Shown here in pieces: positions 1 to 5,102 of a stretch of 9,270 nucleotides of DNA (position 1 is its first letter; every line of letters starts with the position of its first letter). The notes under the pieces are model-generated. The model was not told the origin of the DNA, made no database searches, and worked only from the letters and a program-made list of their open reading frames with translations. The DNA lies in the NCBI GenBank assembly GCA_027886795.1, contig JAPCJU010000032.1, positions 1 to 9,270 on the forward strand, written 5' to 3'. The position numbers and the translations under genes are program-made. The stretch comes from Nitrososphaerota archaeon (GTDB lineage Archaea > Thermoproteota > Nitrososphaeria > Nitrososphaerales > CADDZS01).

Positions 1-446
1 CCGGGACATATTTTGCCATAGGCGGGAGCAGCTTAGGAGACGGACTCGGCAACGCGCTCGGCCTCAAGCTTGCAAATCGAGACAGGGAAGTAGTATGCAT
101 TACCGGAGATGGTGGGTTCGTTTACTCCAATCCAATATCTGTTTACTGGGCAGCTAGAAAATATGAGATTCCAATCATGACGATCATTCTTAACAATGGA
201 GGGTATCGAGCAATGAAGGGAGCGGTTCAAAGAGCCTACCCCGAAGGATTCTCCGCCAGAAAGAACGCTTATTCTGGAGTTAGTCTCACTCCTCAACCTG
301 ACTATGTCATGATTGCGAAGGCGTGCGGTGCTTCTGGTTCTGTGGTAGAGAATACGAAGCAACTTTCAGTGGCTATCAAAACCGGATTCGAAGATATGAA
401 GGACAAAAAGTCGGTGGTTATAGATGCCGTCCTCGAACAAGTGTAA
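1..446 (+). CDS. TPP-dependent decarboxylase/synthase-like enzyme, C-terminal fragment
   Basis: The reading frame enters from the left edge (first whole codon at base 3) and ends at TAA 444-446, leaving 147 residues. These form the pyrimidine/PP-type TPP-binding domain of the acetolactate synthase, benzoylformate decarboxylase and pyruvate decarboxylase superfamily. The diagnostic motif is GDGG (codons start at base 105), then 26 residues after the GDG to the NN pair just before GGYRAMK; this loop binds the Mg-diphosphate of the cofactor. An upstream GGSSLGDGLGNALGLKLA stretch is also typical of the domain. The part after NN, with a YPEG segment, resembles uncharacterised 'TPP-requiring' proteins more than the biosynthetic acetolactate synthase, from memory. 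The expected reaction is decarboxylation or ligation of a 2-oxo acid in the cytoplasm; the substrate cannot be told. The start and the first two domains lie outside the window. Confidence 0.88.
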   Translation, partial: GTYFAIGGSSLGDGLGNALGLKLANRDREVVCITGDGGFVYSNPISVYWAARKYEIPIMTIILNNGGYRAMKGAVQRAYPEGFSARKNAYSGVSLTPQPDYVMIAKACGASGSVVENTKQLSVAIKTGFEDMKDKKSVVIDAVLEQV

Positions 447-527
447 GTAACTTACTCCAGATCATATCTAAACGGACGATGCTTGGGAGAAAGAGGAACT
501 GCCCTCAACTTATCGGTTGTTTGTGAT

Positions 528-557
528 TGCTTGCCGAAATGAGCGATCAGGCAAGCA
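528..557. repeat. Inverted repeat, 8-base arms (possible hairpin)
   Basis: TGCTTGCC at 528-535 is matched exactly by GGCAAGCA at 550-557, with a 14-base loop. It lies about 80 bases past the TPP enzyme stop codon. It could be the 3' end structure of that mRNA or part of a small structured RNA. No long T-run follows, so a simple oligo-T terminator is not obvious. Confidence 0.5.
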
Positions 558-558
558 G

Positions 559-582
559 ACGATTACCACATCTGATAATCGT
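559..582. repeat. Inverted repeat, 7-base arms, adjoining the previous one
   Basis: ACGATTA at 559-565 pairs exactly with TAATCGT at 576-582 around a 10-base loop. It starts one base after the preceding hairpin and ends nine bases before the TATA-like box at 591, so it could also be a regulator-binding site for that promoter. Confidence 0.45.
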
Positions 583-590
583 GTTCTCGT

Positions 591-599
591 CTTATATTT
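591..599 (+). promoter_or_regulatory. TATA-like box for the small gene at 622
   Basis: CTTATATTT has its centre about 26 bases before the ATG at 622. This is the spacing expected for an archaeal leaderless transcript, with transcription starting at or next to the ATG. A second A/T-rich run at 611-620 (CATATATTTT) is an alternative. Confidence 0.38.
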
Positions 600-621
600 C
601 GGTCAGTGAGCATATATTTTC

Positions 622-747
622 ATGAATCGGCCAAGTTCAACCAAGAAATGGAACGTGGTATGGAGTCTGTCAATGTTATTCTTTCTGGCTCTTGGCGTTT
701 TGCGACAGAGCAACCAAATGCGTATCATGGATGATACTTTTCTTTAG
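622..747 (+). CDS. Possible small single-helix membrane protein (41 aa)
   Basis: ATG 622 to TAG 745-747 gives 41 residues. The N-terminus is short and basic (MNRPSSTKK). One hydrophobic segment follows, roughly residues 11-27 (NVVWSLSMLFFLALGVL), then a mixed tail with RQSNQMR. The positive-inside rule puts the N-terminus in the cytoplasm. I recognise no family. The case for a real gene rests on the hydrophobic segment and on a TATA-like box at leaderless spacing. A chance ORF of this size is common, so confidence is low. It lies 48 bases before the membrane-anchored His/Cys protein on the same strand and might share its function. Confidence 0.3.
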   Translation: MNRPSSTKKWNVVWSLSMLFFLALGVLRQSNQMRIMDDTFL

Positions 748-795
748 GCATTTTATCGATGTGTACTCGTAAGTTGCTTAAGGCGAAAAGAAACG

Positions 796-1521
796 ATGAA
801 GCCAATGGAAGCCACGAAATATTCCAATGCAAAACGTCCCGACAGAGACGTTAGCGCTAGAAGACGCAGGATGCAGGAAAAGGGCAAAATCCCCTGGACT
901 TTGGTTGCTCCTGCTATCATAGTACTCGTTATCATATTAGGTGTGATCTATGCCGAATCTAGCAAGGGACCATCCACAATTATGACAACTTCTCCCGGTA
1001 ACTACAATTTCCCTTTCGCTTGTGAGGGACAGGGATCACTCTACATGCATATTCATCCTTGGCTTCGAATTGTCATAAATGGTCAGAACATCACAGTGCC
1101 CGCTGACATCGGGTTAACTAGTTCGTGCACAGAACCTGTTCACACGCATGATGCCTCGGGAATAATTCACATCGAATCCGAAACAAACTCGAATTTCACT
1201 CTCGGAGATTTCTTCAATATCTGGGGAACAACGTTCGCTAACGCGGTCATCAACAACACAAAAGATCCCATTGTGTTCAATTCGACAGACATCCTTGGAT
1301 TCAAGACAGATAAGACTCATAGTCTTAGTCTCGTCGTTGATGGAACAGAATCCAATGCGTACGGCTCTCTCGTCTTGAATACGCTTGACTACTGTAATGC
1401 GGCTAATTCAGTCGCCCAGTCGTCGCCCTGTTACGCAACTGCACAGGGTAATCCTTACTTCGGCGGACCAAACGGATACCAGTTCGGAACTGGACACACA
1501 ATCTTGATAGAATACAAATGA
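796..1521 (+). CDS. Membrane-anchored extracytoplasmic protein with conserved His/Cys motifs
   Basis: This 241-residue protein has a basic cytoplasmic tail (RRRR at residues 22-25), one membrane helix at about 33-53 and a large outer domain with N-x-S/T sequons. The outer domain carries C76, the HIHPWLRIVINGQNITVPADIG segment starting at H85 (H85, H87), C111, H116-T-H118-D and H125 in IIHIES, followed by FTLGDFFNIW. This arrangement recalls a family of uncharacterised secreted or anchored archaeal and bacterial proteins, remembered without a reliable family name. The His pairs with two cysteines suggest a metal site or a disulfide-supported fold (inference). The gene opens a run of copper-type genes on the same strand. 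The ATG at 796 is used; Met4 at 805 is an alternative. A weak AAGGCG purine run precedes the start, and an A/T-rich TTTTATC near 751-757 might be its promoter box. Confidence 0.8.
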   Translation: MKPMEATKYSNAKRPDRDVSARRRRMQEKGKIPWTLVAPAIIVLVIILGVIYAESSKGPSTIMTTSPGNYNFPFACEGQGSLYMHIHPWLRIVINGQNITVPADIGLTSSCTEPVHTHDASGIIHIESETNSNFTLGDFFNIWGTTFANAVINNTKDPIVFNSTDILGFKTDKTHSLSLVVDGTESNAYGSLVLNTLDYCNAANSVAQSSPCYATAQGNPYFGGPNGYQFGTGHTILIEYK

Positions 1522-1651
1522 CAAATTCATGTGTCAAATATTGACTTGGACGCCTAACATGTGCTGATCTCGCGGTAGCCAGGCCGCAAAACGTAGGAAC
1601 CCTCGAGGTTCTGTGAATGAGGATATTATCAAACCTGAGAATTGTCTCTCC

Positions 1652-1660
1652 CTTTATTTG
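1652..1660 (+). promoter_or_regulatory. TATA-like box for the CuA-like protein gene
   Basis: CTTTATTTG lies about 22 bases (centre) before the first ATG of the downstream reading frame at 1678 and about 52 before the next ATG at 1708. Its position inside the longer TTG-started frame argues against a start at 1642. Confidence 0.35.
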
Positions 1661-1677
1661 TTCACTTAGCTCAAATT

Positions 1678-2361
1678 ATGCTCACATGTGACGGGTCGAA
1701 TCCATCAATGCAAGACAAAGGAATGGTTATCACAGTTCTTTTGATAGTTTTTGGAGTAGTTTTGGCAGCCGCGCTTGGATACTATTTTGCAACGATCACC
1801 CACGTAGGTAATGCAAGTTCTTCTGCGAACAACCAAACCTTGTCTAGCTCTCAACCGTATCGTCTCTTCATAGTTGAGCCGATGGACACCGGTTGGAATT
1901 CTACCACGGCTCAGCCAAAGTTCTTTGTCTTGGGCCCGAATGGACTTGGGTCATCGGCTAACTTATCGGTCCCTGCCAATACGCTAATTCAATTGACAAT
2001 AGTCTCGTATGATACTCCGACACCCGGAAGTTCTGATCAACAGGGGAAGGTGACTGGCACTGTCGGGAACGGTGCGTACATCATAAATGGCACAGTTGCA
2101 AGCATGACTGACGTGAGCATGCAGTGGGGCATGAATACGACTTCCGTGCCAGGAAGCTCGCTTGCACACACATTCACAATTCCATTTTTCGGGATCAATG
2201 TCCCGATTCCAGCTGGTGATACCGTCACAGCTTATCTCCGCTTTAATCAGAAGGGCGTTTTCCAATGGTTCTGTGAGACTCCTTGCGGCTTTGGACCGAA
2301 TGGGACGGCGGGAGCAATGTCGCAACCTGGCTGGATGGAAGGTCAGATAACTGTCACCTGA
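1678..2361 (+). CDS. Membrane-anchored cupredoxin, CuA-like (cytochrome oxidase subunit II-like domain)
   Basis: From ATG 1678 the protein has 227 residues: a short cytoplasmic N-terminus, one membrane helix at about 17-38, then an outer beta-rich domain with many N-x-S/T sequons. The C-terminal half reads as a cupredoxin. H164 sits in AHTFTIP. FQWFCETPCGFG supplies C199 and C203 with the C-x3-C spacing of the binuclear CuA centre, and M214 and M220 lie in the tail before GQITV. A usual CuA site also has a second His four residues after the second Cys; none is present here, so the site is non-canonical. The likely role is electron transfer or copper binding on the outer membrane face. No haem-copper oxidase subunit I is nearby. 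The start is uncertain: ATG 1708 (MQDKGMV) is equally possible and TTG 1642 is unlikely. Confidence 0.75.
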   Translation: MLTCDGSNPSMQDKGMVITVLLIVFGVVLAAALGYYFATITHVGNASSSANNQTLSSSQPYRLFIVEPMDTGWNSTTAQPKFFVLGPNGLGSSANLSVPANTLIQLTIVSYDTPTPGSSDQQGKVTGTVGNGAYIINGTVASMTDVSMQWGMNTTSVPGSSLAHTFTIPFFGINVPIPAGDTVTAYLRFNQKGVFQWFCETPCGFGPNGTAGAMSQPGWMEGQITVT

Positions 2362-2414
2362 AACTCAATTCTGGCTCCTCGAATATGACTTCCGACCCGG
2401 GTTAATGACATTCA

Positions 2415-3044
2415 TTGAGAAGACTGTGGGCGTTTATCTCGGGCCTGATAGTTGCCCTTGCTCTCTTTCTAACAACAATCTCTTGGTATGCTCTTGATTA
2501 TCATTCAGGGAATTCGATGTCGAACATAATGGGGCAGATGATGGGCGGCCAATATTCTGGTCTTGTGAATCCAATGCCGACTTACGTCTGGTTTTCGTTG
2601 ATTGTTCTGGTTGTAGCGCTGGCAATCAGCGTAGTCGGAACAGTGTATTATGTTGTTTATCCGGAAATTAAACAATCAACCGCTGATGGCATTGAAGCGG
2701 ACAAGAGGCCGTCTAGTTCGGATACAGTCGATAAGGTCATTCATTCTAATTTGCCCAGTAATCCCGCCCTGTCTTCCAAAGAAAGTTGGTCAATGCTTAT
2801 GCGCACTTCCAAGCCAGAGGAAAAACGCATCTTGGAAGTCCTTTCTGCACACAACGGAGTTTATCTGCAAAAACTGATAGTGAAAGAGACAGGCCTTAGC
2901 AAACTGAAAACACATCGAATAATTTCTCGCTTCGTGGAGCGGGGTATAGTGAATGCTACAAAGAGTGGTAACACCAATGAAGTAAGATTGTCCCCGTGGC
3001 TGAATCAAACTCCCCAAACAGGGAATCCCGCGAAGGCCGACTGA
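2415..3044 (+). CDS. Membrane-bound winged-helix regulator with Met-rich outer loop
   Basis: The 209-residue protein starts with TTG at 2415. An in-frame TGA at 2406-2408 excludes anything longer, and the next Met lies beyond the first membrane helix. Two membrane helices (about 5-27 and 57-82) enclose an outer loop, residues 28-56, containing H30, M35, M39, M42, M43 and M54 (SMSNIMGQMMGGQ). A linker follows. Residues about 133-196 form a cytoplasmic winged helix of MarR/DUF7343-like type: EEKRILEVL, then a recognition helix LSKLKTHRIISRFVERG and a GNTNEVRLSPWL wing. This layout fits archaeal one-component membrane transcription factors. I infer that the Met/His loop senses a soft metal such as copper and that the protein controls its neighbours. 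It starts 53 bases after the CuA-like gene and ends 142 bases before the blue-copper gene. Confidence 0.8.
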   Translation: MRRLWAFISGLIVALALFLTTISWYALDYHSGNSMSNIMGQMMGGQYSGLVNPMPTYVWFSLIVLVVALAISVVGTVYYVVYPEIKQSTADGIEADKRPSSSDTVDKVIHSNLPSNPALSSKESWSMLMRTSKPEEKRILEVLSAHNGVYLQKLIVKETGLSKLKTHRIISRFVERGIVNATKSGNTNEVRLSPWLNQTPQTGNPAKAD

Positions 3045-3108
3045 TACGATAAAGGACATTTGTGAGGCTCTCACCAGTACTTCACGACCGCCTCTCTGAT
3101 GAGTCTTT

Positions 3109-3131
3109 GAAACGTGAAACCGTTTCGTTTC
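3109..3131. promoter_or_regulatory. Double palindrome of GAAAC/GTTTC half-sites, candidate operator
   Basis: Two GAAAC units (3109-3113, 3116-3120) face two GTTTC units (3122-3126, 3127-3131) around one central C. The inner 11 bases are a perfect palindrome. A fifth unit, GTTTC at 3154-3158, touches the TATA-like box. The site lies about 28 bases before that box and directly after the membrane regulator gene, so it is a plausible binding site for that regulator (inference). A hairpin at the 3' end of the regulator mRNA is the alternative. Confidence 0.45.
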
Positions 3132-3158
3132 AGCGAACTTCCATACGCCCCCTGTTTC

Positions 3159-3167
3159 CATATACTA
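3159..3167 (+). promoter_or_regulatory. TATA-like box for the blue-copper protein gene
   Basis: CATATACTA is centred about 24 bases before ATG 3187, as expected for a leaderless archaeal transcript. No Shine-Dalgarno site precedes the ATG (AAAATAAA instead), which agrees with leaderless start. Confidence 0.5.
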
Positions 3168-3186
3168 AGACGAGGTTGAAAATAAA

Positions 3187-3747
3187 ATGAAGACAAGAAC
3201 AATGGTCGTGTTAGGAATCGCAGTAGCCATAGCCGTCGGTCTATCCCTGCCGTTAGCCAGTGCCTATTCTGGTGGTTCTGGCGGGCTCCAAGGGTTCATC
3301 GGCGGAATGATGGGAAGAAACACCCCGCAGCCGTCCTATCAATCTATGATGGGAAATGGTTACAGCTATGGAGGCGGGATGATGAGCCAAGGAGGAATGA
3401 TGTCATCATATGGATCAATGATGGGTAGTGGTGCCAATTATGCTGCTTGGTGCTACCAGAATATGAAGAACTTTTCCTCGAGTGTTGGGGACTTGGTCAT
3501 GATCTCTGGATACTCATTCTATCCATCTAGTTTGACTGTGGCAAGAGGCACAACGGTCACCTGGATCAATATGGATTTCGTTGTCCACACGGTGACTTCT
3601 GGAACTGAGCAGAATCACACGAATCTCTTTGATTCGTACGAGCTTTCGCACATGCAGAGTTTCAGCTATACTTTCACTACTCCAGGTGTTTACCAGTATT
3701 ACTGCGACATTCACCCCGGTATGGTCGGAACGATAACTGTGACGTAA
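3187..3747 (+). CDS. Secreted blue-copper (plastocyanin/amicyanin-like) protein with Met-rich N-terminal region
   Basis: The 186-residue protein has a clear signal peptide (MKTRT, hydrophobic core, likely cut after ASA at 26). Residues 27-82 are a Gly/Met/Ser/Tyr-rich low-complexity region with five Met-Met pairs at 41, 54, 65, 71 and 78, in MMG or MMS contexts like known Cu(I)-binding Met motifs. A type 1 copper domain follows at about 97-186: SGYSFYPSSLTVARGTTVTWIN, ligand H134 in VVHTVTSG, and C173-D-I-H176-P-G-M179, the C-x2-H-x2-M spacing of amicyanin. The complete ligand set predicts a working blue copper site. It probably acts outside the membrane in electron transfer, in copper scavenging or in delivery to the membrane proteins next door. 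No lipobox is seen, so release or N-terminal retention is open. It is followed after 32 bases by the next gene, probably on the same mRNA. Confidence 0.9.
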   Translation: MKTRTMVVLGIAVAIAVGLSLPLASAYSGGSGGLQGFIGGMMGRNTPQPSYQSMMGNGYSYGGGMMSQGGMMSSYGSMMGSGANYAAWCYQNMKNFSSSVGDLVMISGYSFYPSSLTVARGTTVTWINMDFVVHTVTSGTEQNHTNLFDSYELSHMQSFSYTFTTPGVYQYYCDIHPGMVGTITVT

Positions 3748-3779
3748 GCAAAGAAGAGCAATTCTTAGGTTTGATAATC

Positions 3780-4352
3780 ATGTGCTCCCCTTTTATTTCG
3801 TCCAGAGAATGGAAGACAGGTGTCGGAAATACAAAAGATCGAGGTAGTTGGGATACGAGAAAGAGCGGAATCTCGAAAATTGCCAGCATCTCCCTTACTG
3901 CGATCTTGATTGTGATAGTTGTACTTGGAGTCTACCTAGTATATTCTCTGAATAATTCCAACGGCGTTACTTCGACCAGCTCTAGACTGATCGACAGCAT
4001 ATCGCTCGCCGGGTTTTCCCTCGATCCTTTGAATTCGAATGTTTCAGGAACCGTCCAAGTAATCAGTAGTTCGCCGTTGGTTCGAACGGACCTGTACATC
4101 AATGGAACTTTCATGGGTTCCATGAACTACACAAGAGGATTAGTGACGGGTTCAACTTATTCTATGATGTACTCGATTAATCCGGGATCGATGCCAATGA
4201 TGTCCAGAATGCACTTGGTTGCAGGGAGGAGCTACATGATCACGCTGATGGCTCTGTTTAGCGACGGAACGAGGTGCAACGCTTCCTCTGTTGTGGTTGC
4301 CGGGCAGGAACGACAAATGATGTCTTCAACAAACAGTATGATGGGTCGTTAG
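3780..4352 (+). CDS. Membrane-anchored Met-rich surface protein of unknown function
   Basis: ATG 3780 gives 190 residues; TTG 3771 would add three. An AGGT at 3767-3770 is a weak Shine-Dalgarno match at about nine bases, consistent with translation from an mRNA shared with the blue-copper gene. A 33-residue polar basic tail leads to one membrane helix at about 34-57 (IASISLTAILIVIVVLGVYLVYS). An outer domain of about 130 residues follows, with a beta-sandwich look (SGTVQVISSSPLVRTDLYINGTFMGSMNY), similar to Ig-like modules in archaeal surface proteins. Met residues are dense: SMMYS, GSMPMMSRMH and a C-terminal MMSSTNSMMGR. The KSGISKIA run before the helix slightly resembles an archaeal class III (pilin) signal. 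I do not recognise the family. Given its neighbours and Met-Met pairs, a copper-binding partner of the cupredoxin is my guess. Confidence 0.7.
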   Translation: MCSPFISSREWKTGVGNTKDRGSWDTRKSGISKIASISLTAILIVIVVLGVYLVYSLNNSNGVTSTSSRLIDSISLAGFSLDPLNSNVSGTVQVISSSPLVRTDLYINGTFMGSMNYTRGLVTGSTYSMMYSINPGSMPMMSRMHLVAGRSYMITLMALFSDGTRCNASSVVVAGQERQMMSSTNSMMGR

Positions 4353-4394
4353 TAAGAGAAGGATAAATGGACTGATGAAGTCGTTCAAAGATGA

Positions 4395-4439
4395 CAATCG
4401 ATTGGGTGTATCAGATCCCAACCATGATTGGATATCATG
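4395..4439. repeat. Palindrome plus short inverted repeat in the gap after the copper block
   Basis: CAATCGATTG at 4395-4404 is a perfect 10-base palindrome. CATGAT (4423-4428) and ATCATG (4434-4439) form a 6-base-arm inverted repeat with a 5-base loop. They lie in the 169-base gap 4353-4521, before the T-run at 4471. They may be part of mRNA 3' end structure or protein-binding sites; nothing decides between these. Confidence 0.3.
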
Positions 4440-4470
4440 TAAAGTTCAGCATTTGCTAGATTGTTTGATA

Positions 4471-4476
4471 TTTTTT
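4471..4476 (+). terminator. Oligo-T terminator candidate after the copper block
   Basis: A run of six T (in GATATTTTTTCATG) lies about 120 bases past the last gene of the copper block and 45 bases before the next gene. Oligo-T tracts end transcription in archaea without needing a stem-loop. Confidence 0.35.
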
Positions 4477-4521
4477 CATGACACATATGCCAGCTCAAAA
4501 CCCAAATAGAAGACAAATTAG

Positions 4522-5004
4522 ATGGTCGAAGATGTGGCAGAAGTAATCAAAAGGCGACGGAACTATTCCAAAATTGCTCTGAGCCCAGAGCAAGCAAACA
4601 ACTTTCTGGACTCCATGGTCTGGCTTCGAGTCGCCACGATGGACGACAAGGAAGAGATCTGGAACTTGCCGACGCATTTTGTGAGGCTTGGGGATGATGT
4701 TTACTTCGACGAATCGCAAGATTCGATCATGGTTCAGAATATTGAGAAGCACCCCAACATTTGCGGCGTAGCTGATACAGGTTATTCGTACGACGATCTT
4801 GTGGGTACGATCATCCAGGGCGAAGCTAGTTTCGTCGATGACAAACAGACAACCGATCAAATAACCAAAATCATGACTGATAAGTACGCAGGTTTAACCA
4901 ACAGGCCTCCGTTGCAGGATTTTTCTACCCGAGTTTTTGTCAAGCTAAAGCCCTACAACAGCTTCGAAGTACTAAGCTGGAACTTTGGCAAGGGCCACCT
5001 CTAG
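4522..5004 (+). CDS. Pyridoxamine 5'-phosphate oxidase-like (FMN/F420 split-barrel) protein
   Basis: This 160-residue soluble protein has the size and pattern of the flavin-binding split-barrel superfamily. An N-terminal helix ending in QANNFLDSMVWLRVATMD is followed by NLPTHFVRLGDDVYFD (48-63), the strand pair that lines the cofactor site, then QDSIMVQNIEKHPNICGVAD, GTIIQGEASFVDD and a C-terminal strand VFVKLKPYNSFEVLSWNFGKG. In this superfamily such proteins are flavin or F420 reductases, oxidases or binding proteins; true PdxH is longer and has other residues, so no symbol is given. The protein at 8357 is a clear paralog, and the two bracket the cyclase/isomerase/decarboxylase block. No Shine-Dalgarno site is seen. 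A weak ATATG-type box near 4484-4490 may be the promoter. Confidence 0.8.
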   Translation: MVEDVAEVIKRRRNYSKIALSPEQANNFLDSMVWLRVATMDDKEEIWNLPTHFVRLGDDVYFDESQDSIMVQNIEKHPNICGVADTGYSYDDLVGTIIQGEASFVDDKQTTDQITKIMTDKYAGLTNRPPLQDFSTRVFVKLKPYNSFEVLSWNFGKGHL

Positions 5005-5034
5005 GATTCAGCTCGAGATTCCACAATGGGAGTT

Positions 5035-5080
5035 GGACGTAAAAGTTCCATGTGGGATAACTCGACTTAACATTACGTCC
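5035..5080. promoter_or_regulatory. Long-spaced perfect inverted repeat before the D-glutamate cyclase-like gene
   Basis: GGACGTAA (5035-5042) is matched exactly by TTACGTCC (5073-5080), 30 bases apart. Just inside, AAGT (5043-5046) can pair with ACTT (5065-5068), extending the stem across a 4-base bulge. It ends 22 bases before the TTG start and overlaps the place where a promoter box is expected (TTAACATT, 5067-5074). An operator for a dimeric regulator, or a terminator/leader hairpin, would both fit. Confidence 0.35.
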
Positions 5081-5102
5081 TGATTGCAAAGATGGGGATC
5101 AT

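Larger units (their letters stand above)
447..621. other. Intergenic stretch after the TPP enzyme gene
   Basis: No supported gene lies here. It holds two adjacent inverted repeats (528-557 and 559-582) and a TATA-like box at 591-599, listed separately. Together with the small possible gene at 622-747 it makes up the 349-base gap before the gene at 796. No oligo-T terminator is evident directly behind the TPP enzyme stop codon. Confidence 0.5.

Noticed and set aside
33..362. Minus-strand ORF opposite the TPP enzyme
   Set aside because: It is antisense to a domain with clear TPP-binding motifs, and its translation resembles no known protein.
1598..1612. GAACC-CTCGA-GGTTC stem in the gap before the CuA-like gene, considered as a tRNA T-arm or terminator
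   Set aside because: No anticodon arm or acceptor stem fits around it and no T-run follows. A 5-base stem alone is weak.
1642..1677. Longer N-terminus of the CuA-like protein from TTG 1642
   Set aside because: The TATA-like box at 1652-1660 lies inside this extension and no ribosome site precedes it. The first ATG at 1678 comes at a plausible distance from the box.
1984..2325. Minus-strand ORF opposite the CuA-like gene
   Set aside because: It is a shadow of the plus-strand cupredoxin; Cys/His/Arg-rich translation without recognisable domains.
3097..3104. CTGATGAG as the C box of a C/D guide RNA
   Set aside because: The first base does not fit the purine of the C box, and no D box or D'/C' pair is found at the right distance.
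3295..3432. Repeated ATGATG units as a DNA tandem repeat or satellite
   Set aside because: The units are irregularly spaced and in frame. They are explained by Met-Met pairs in the Gly/Met-rich region of the blue-copper protein.
4391..4459. 22-codon ORF starting ATG 4391
   Set aside because: It is very short, has no promoter or ribosome site, and the composition looks like ordinary intergenic sequence.
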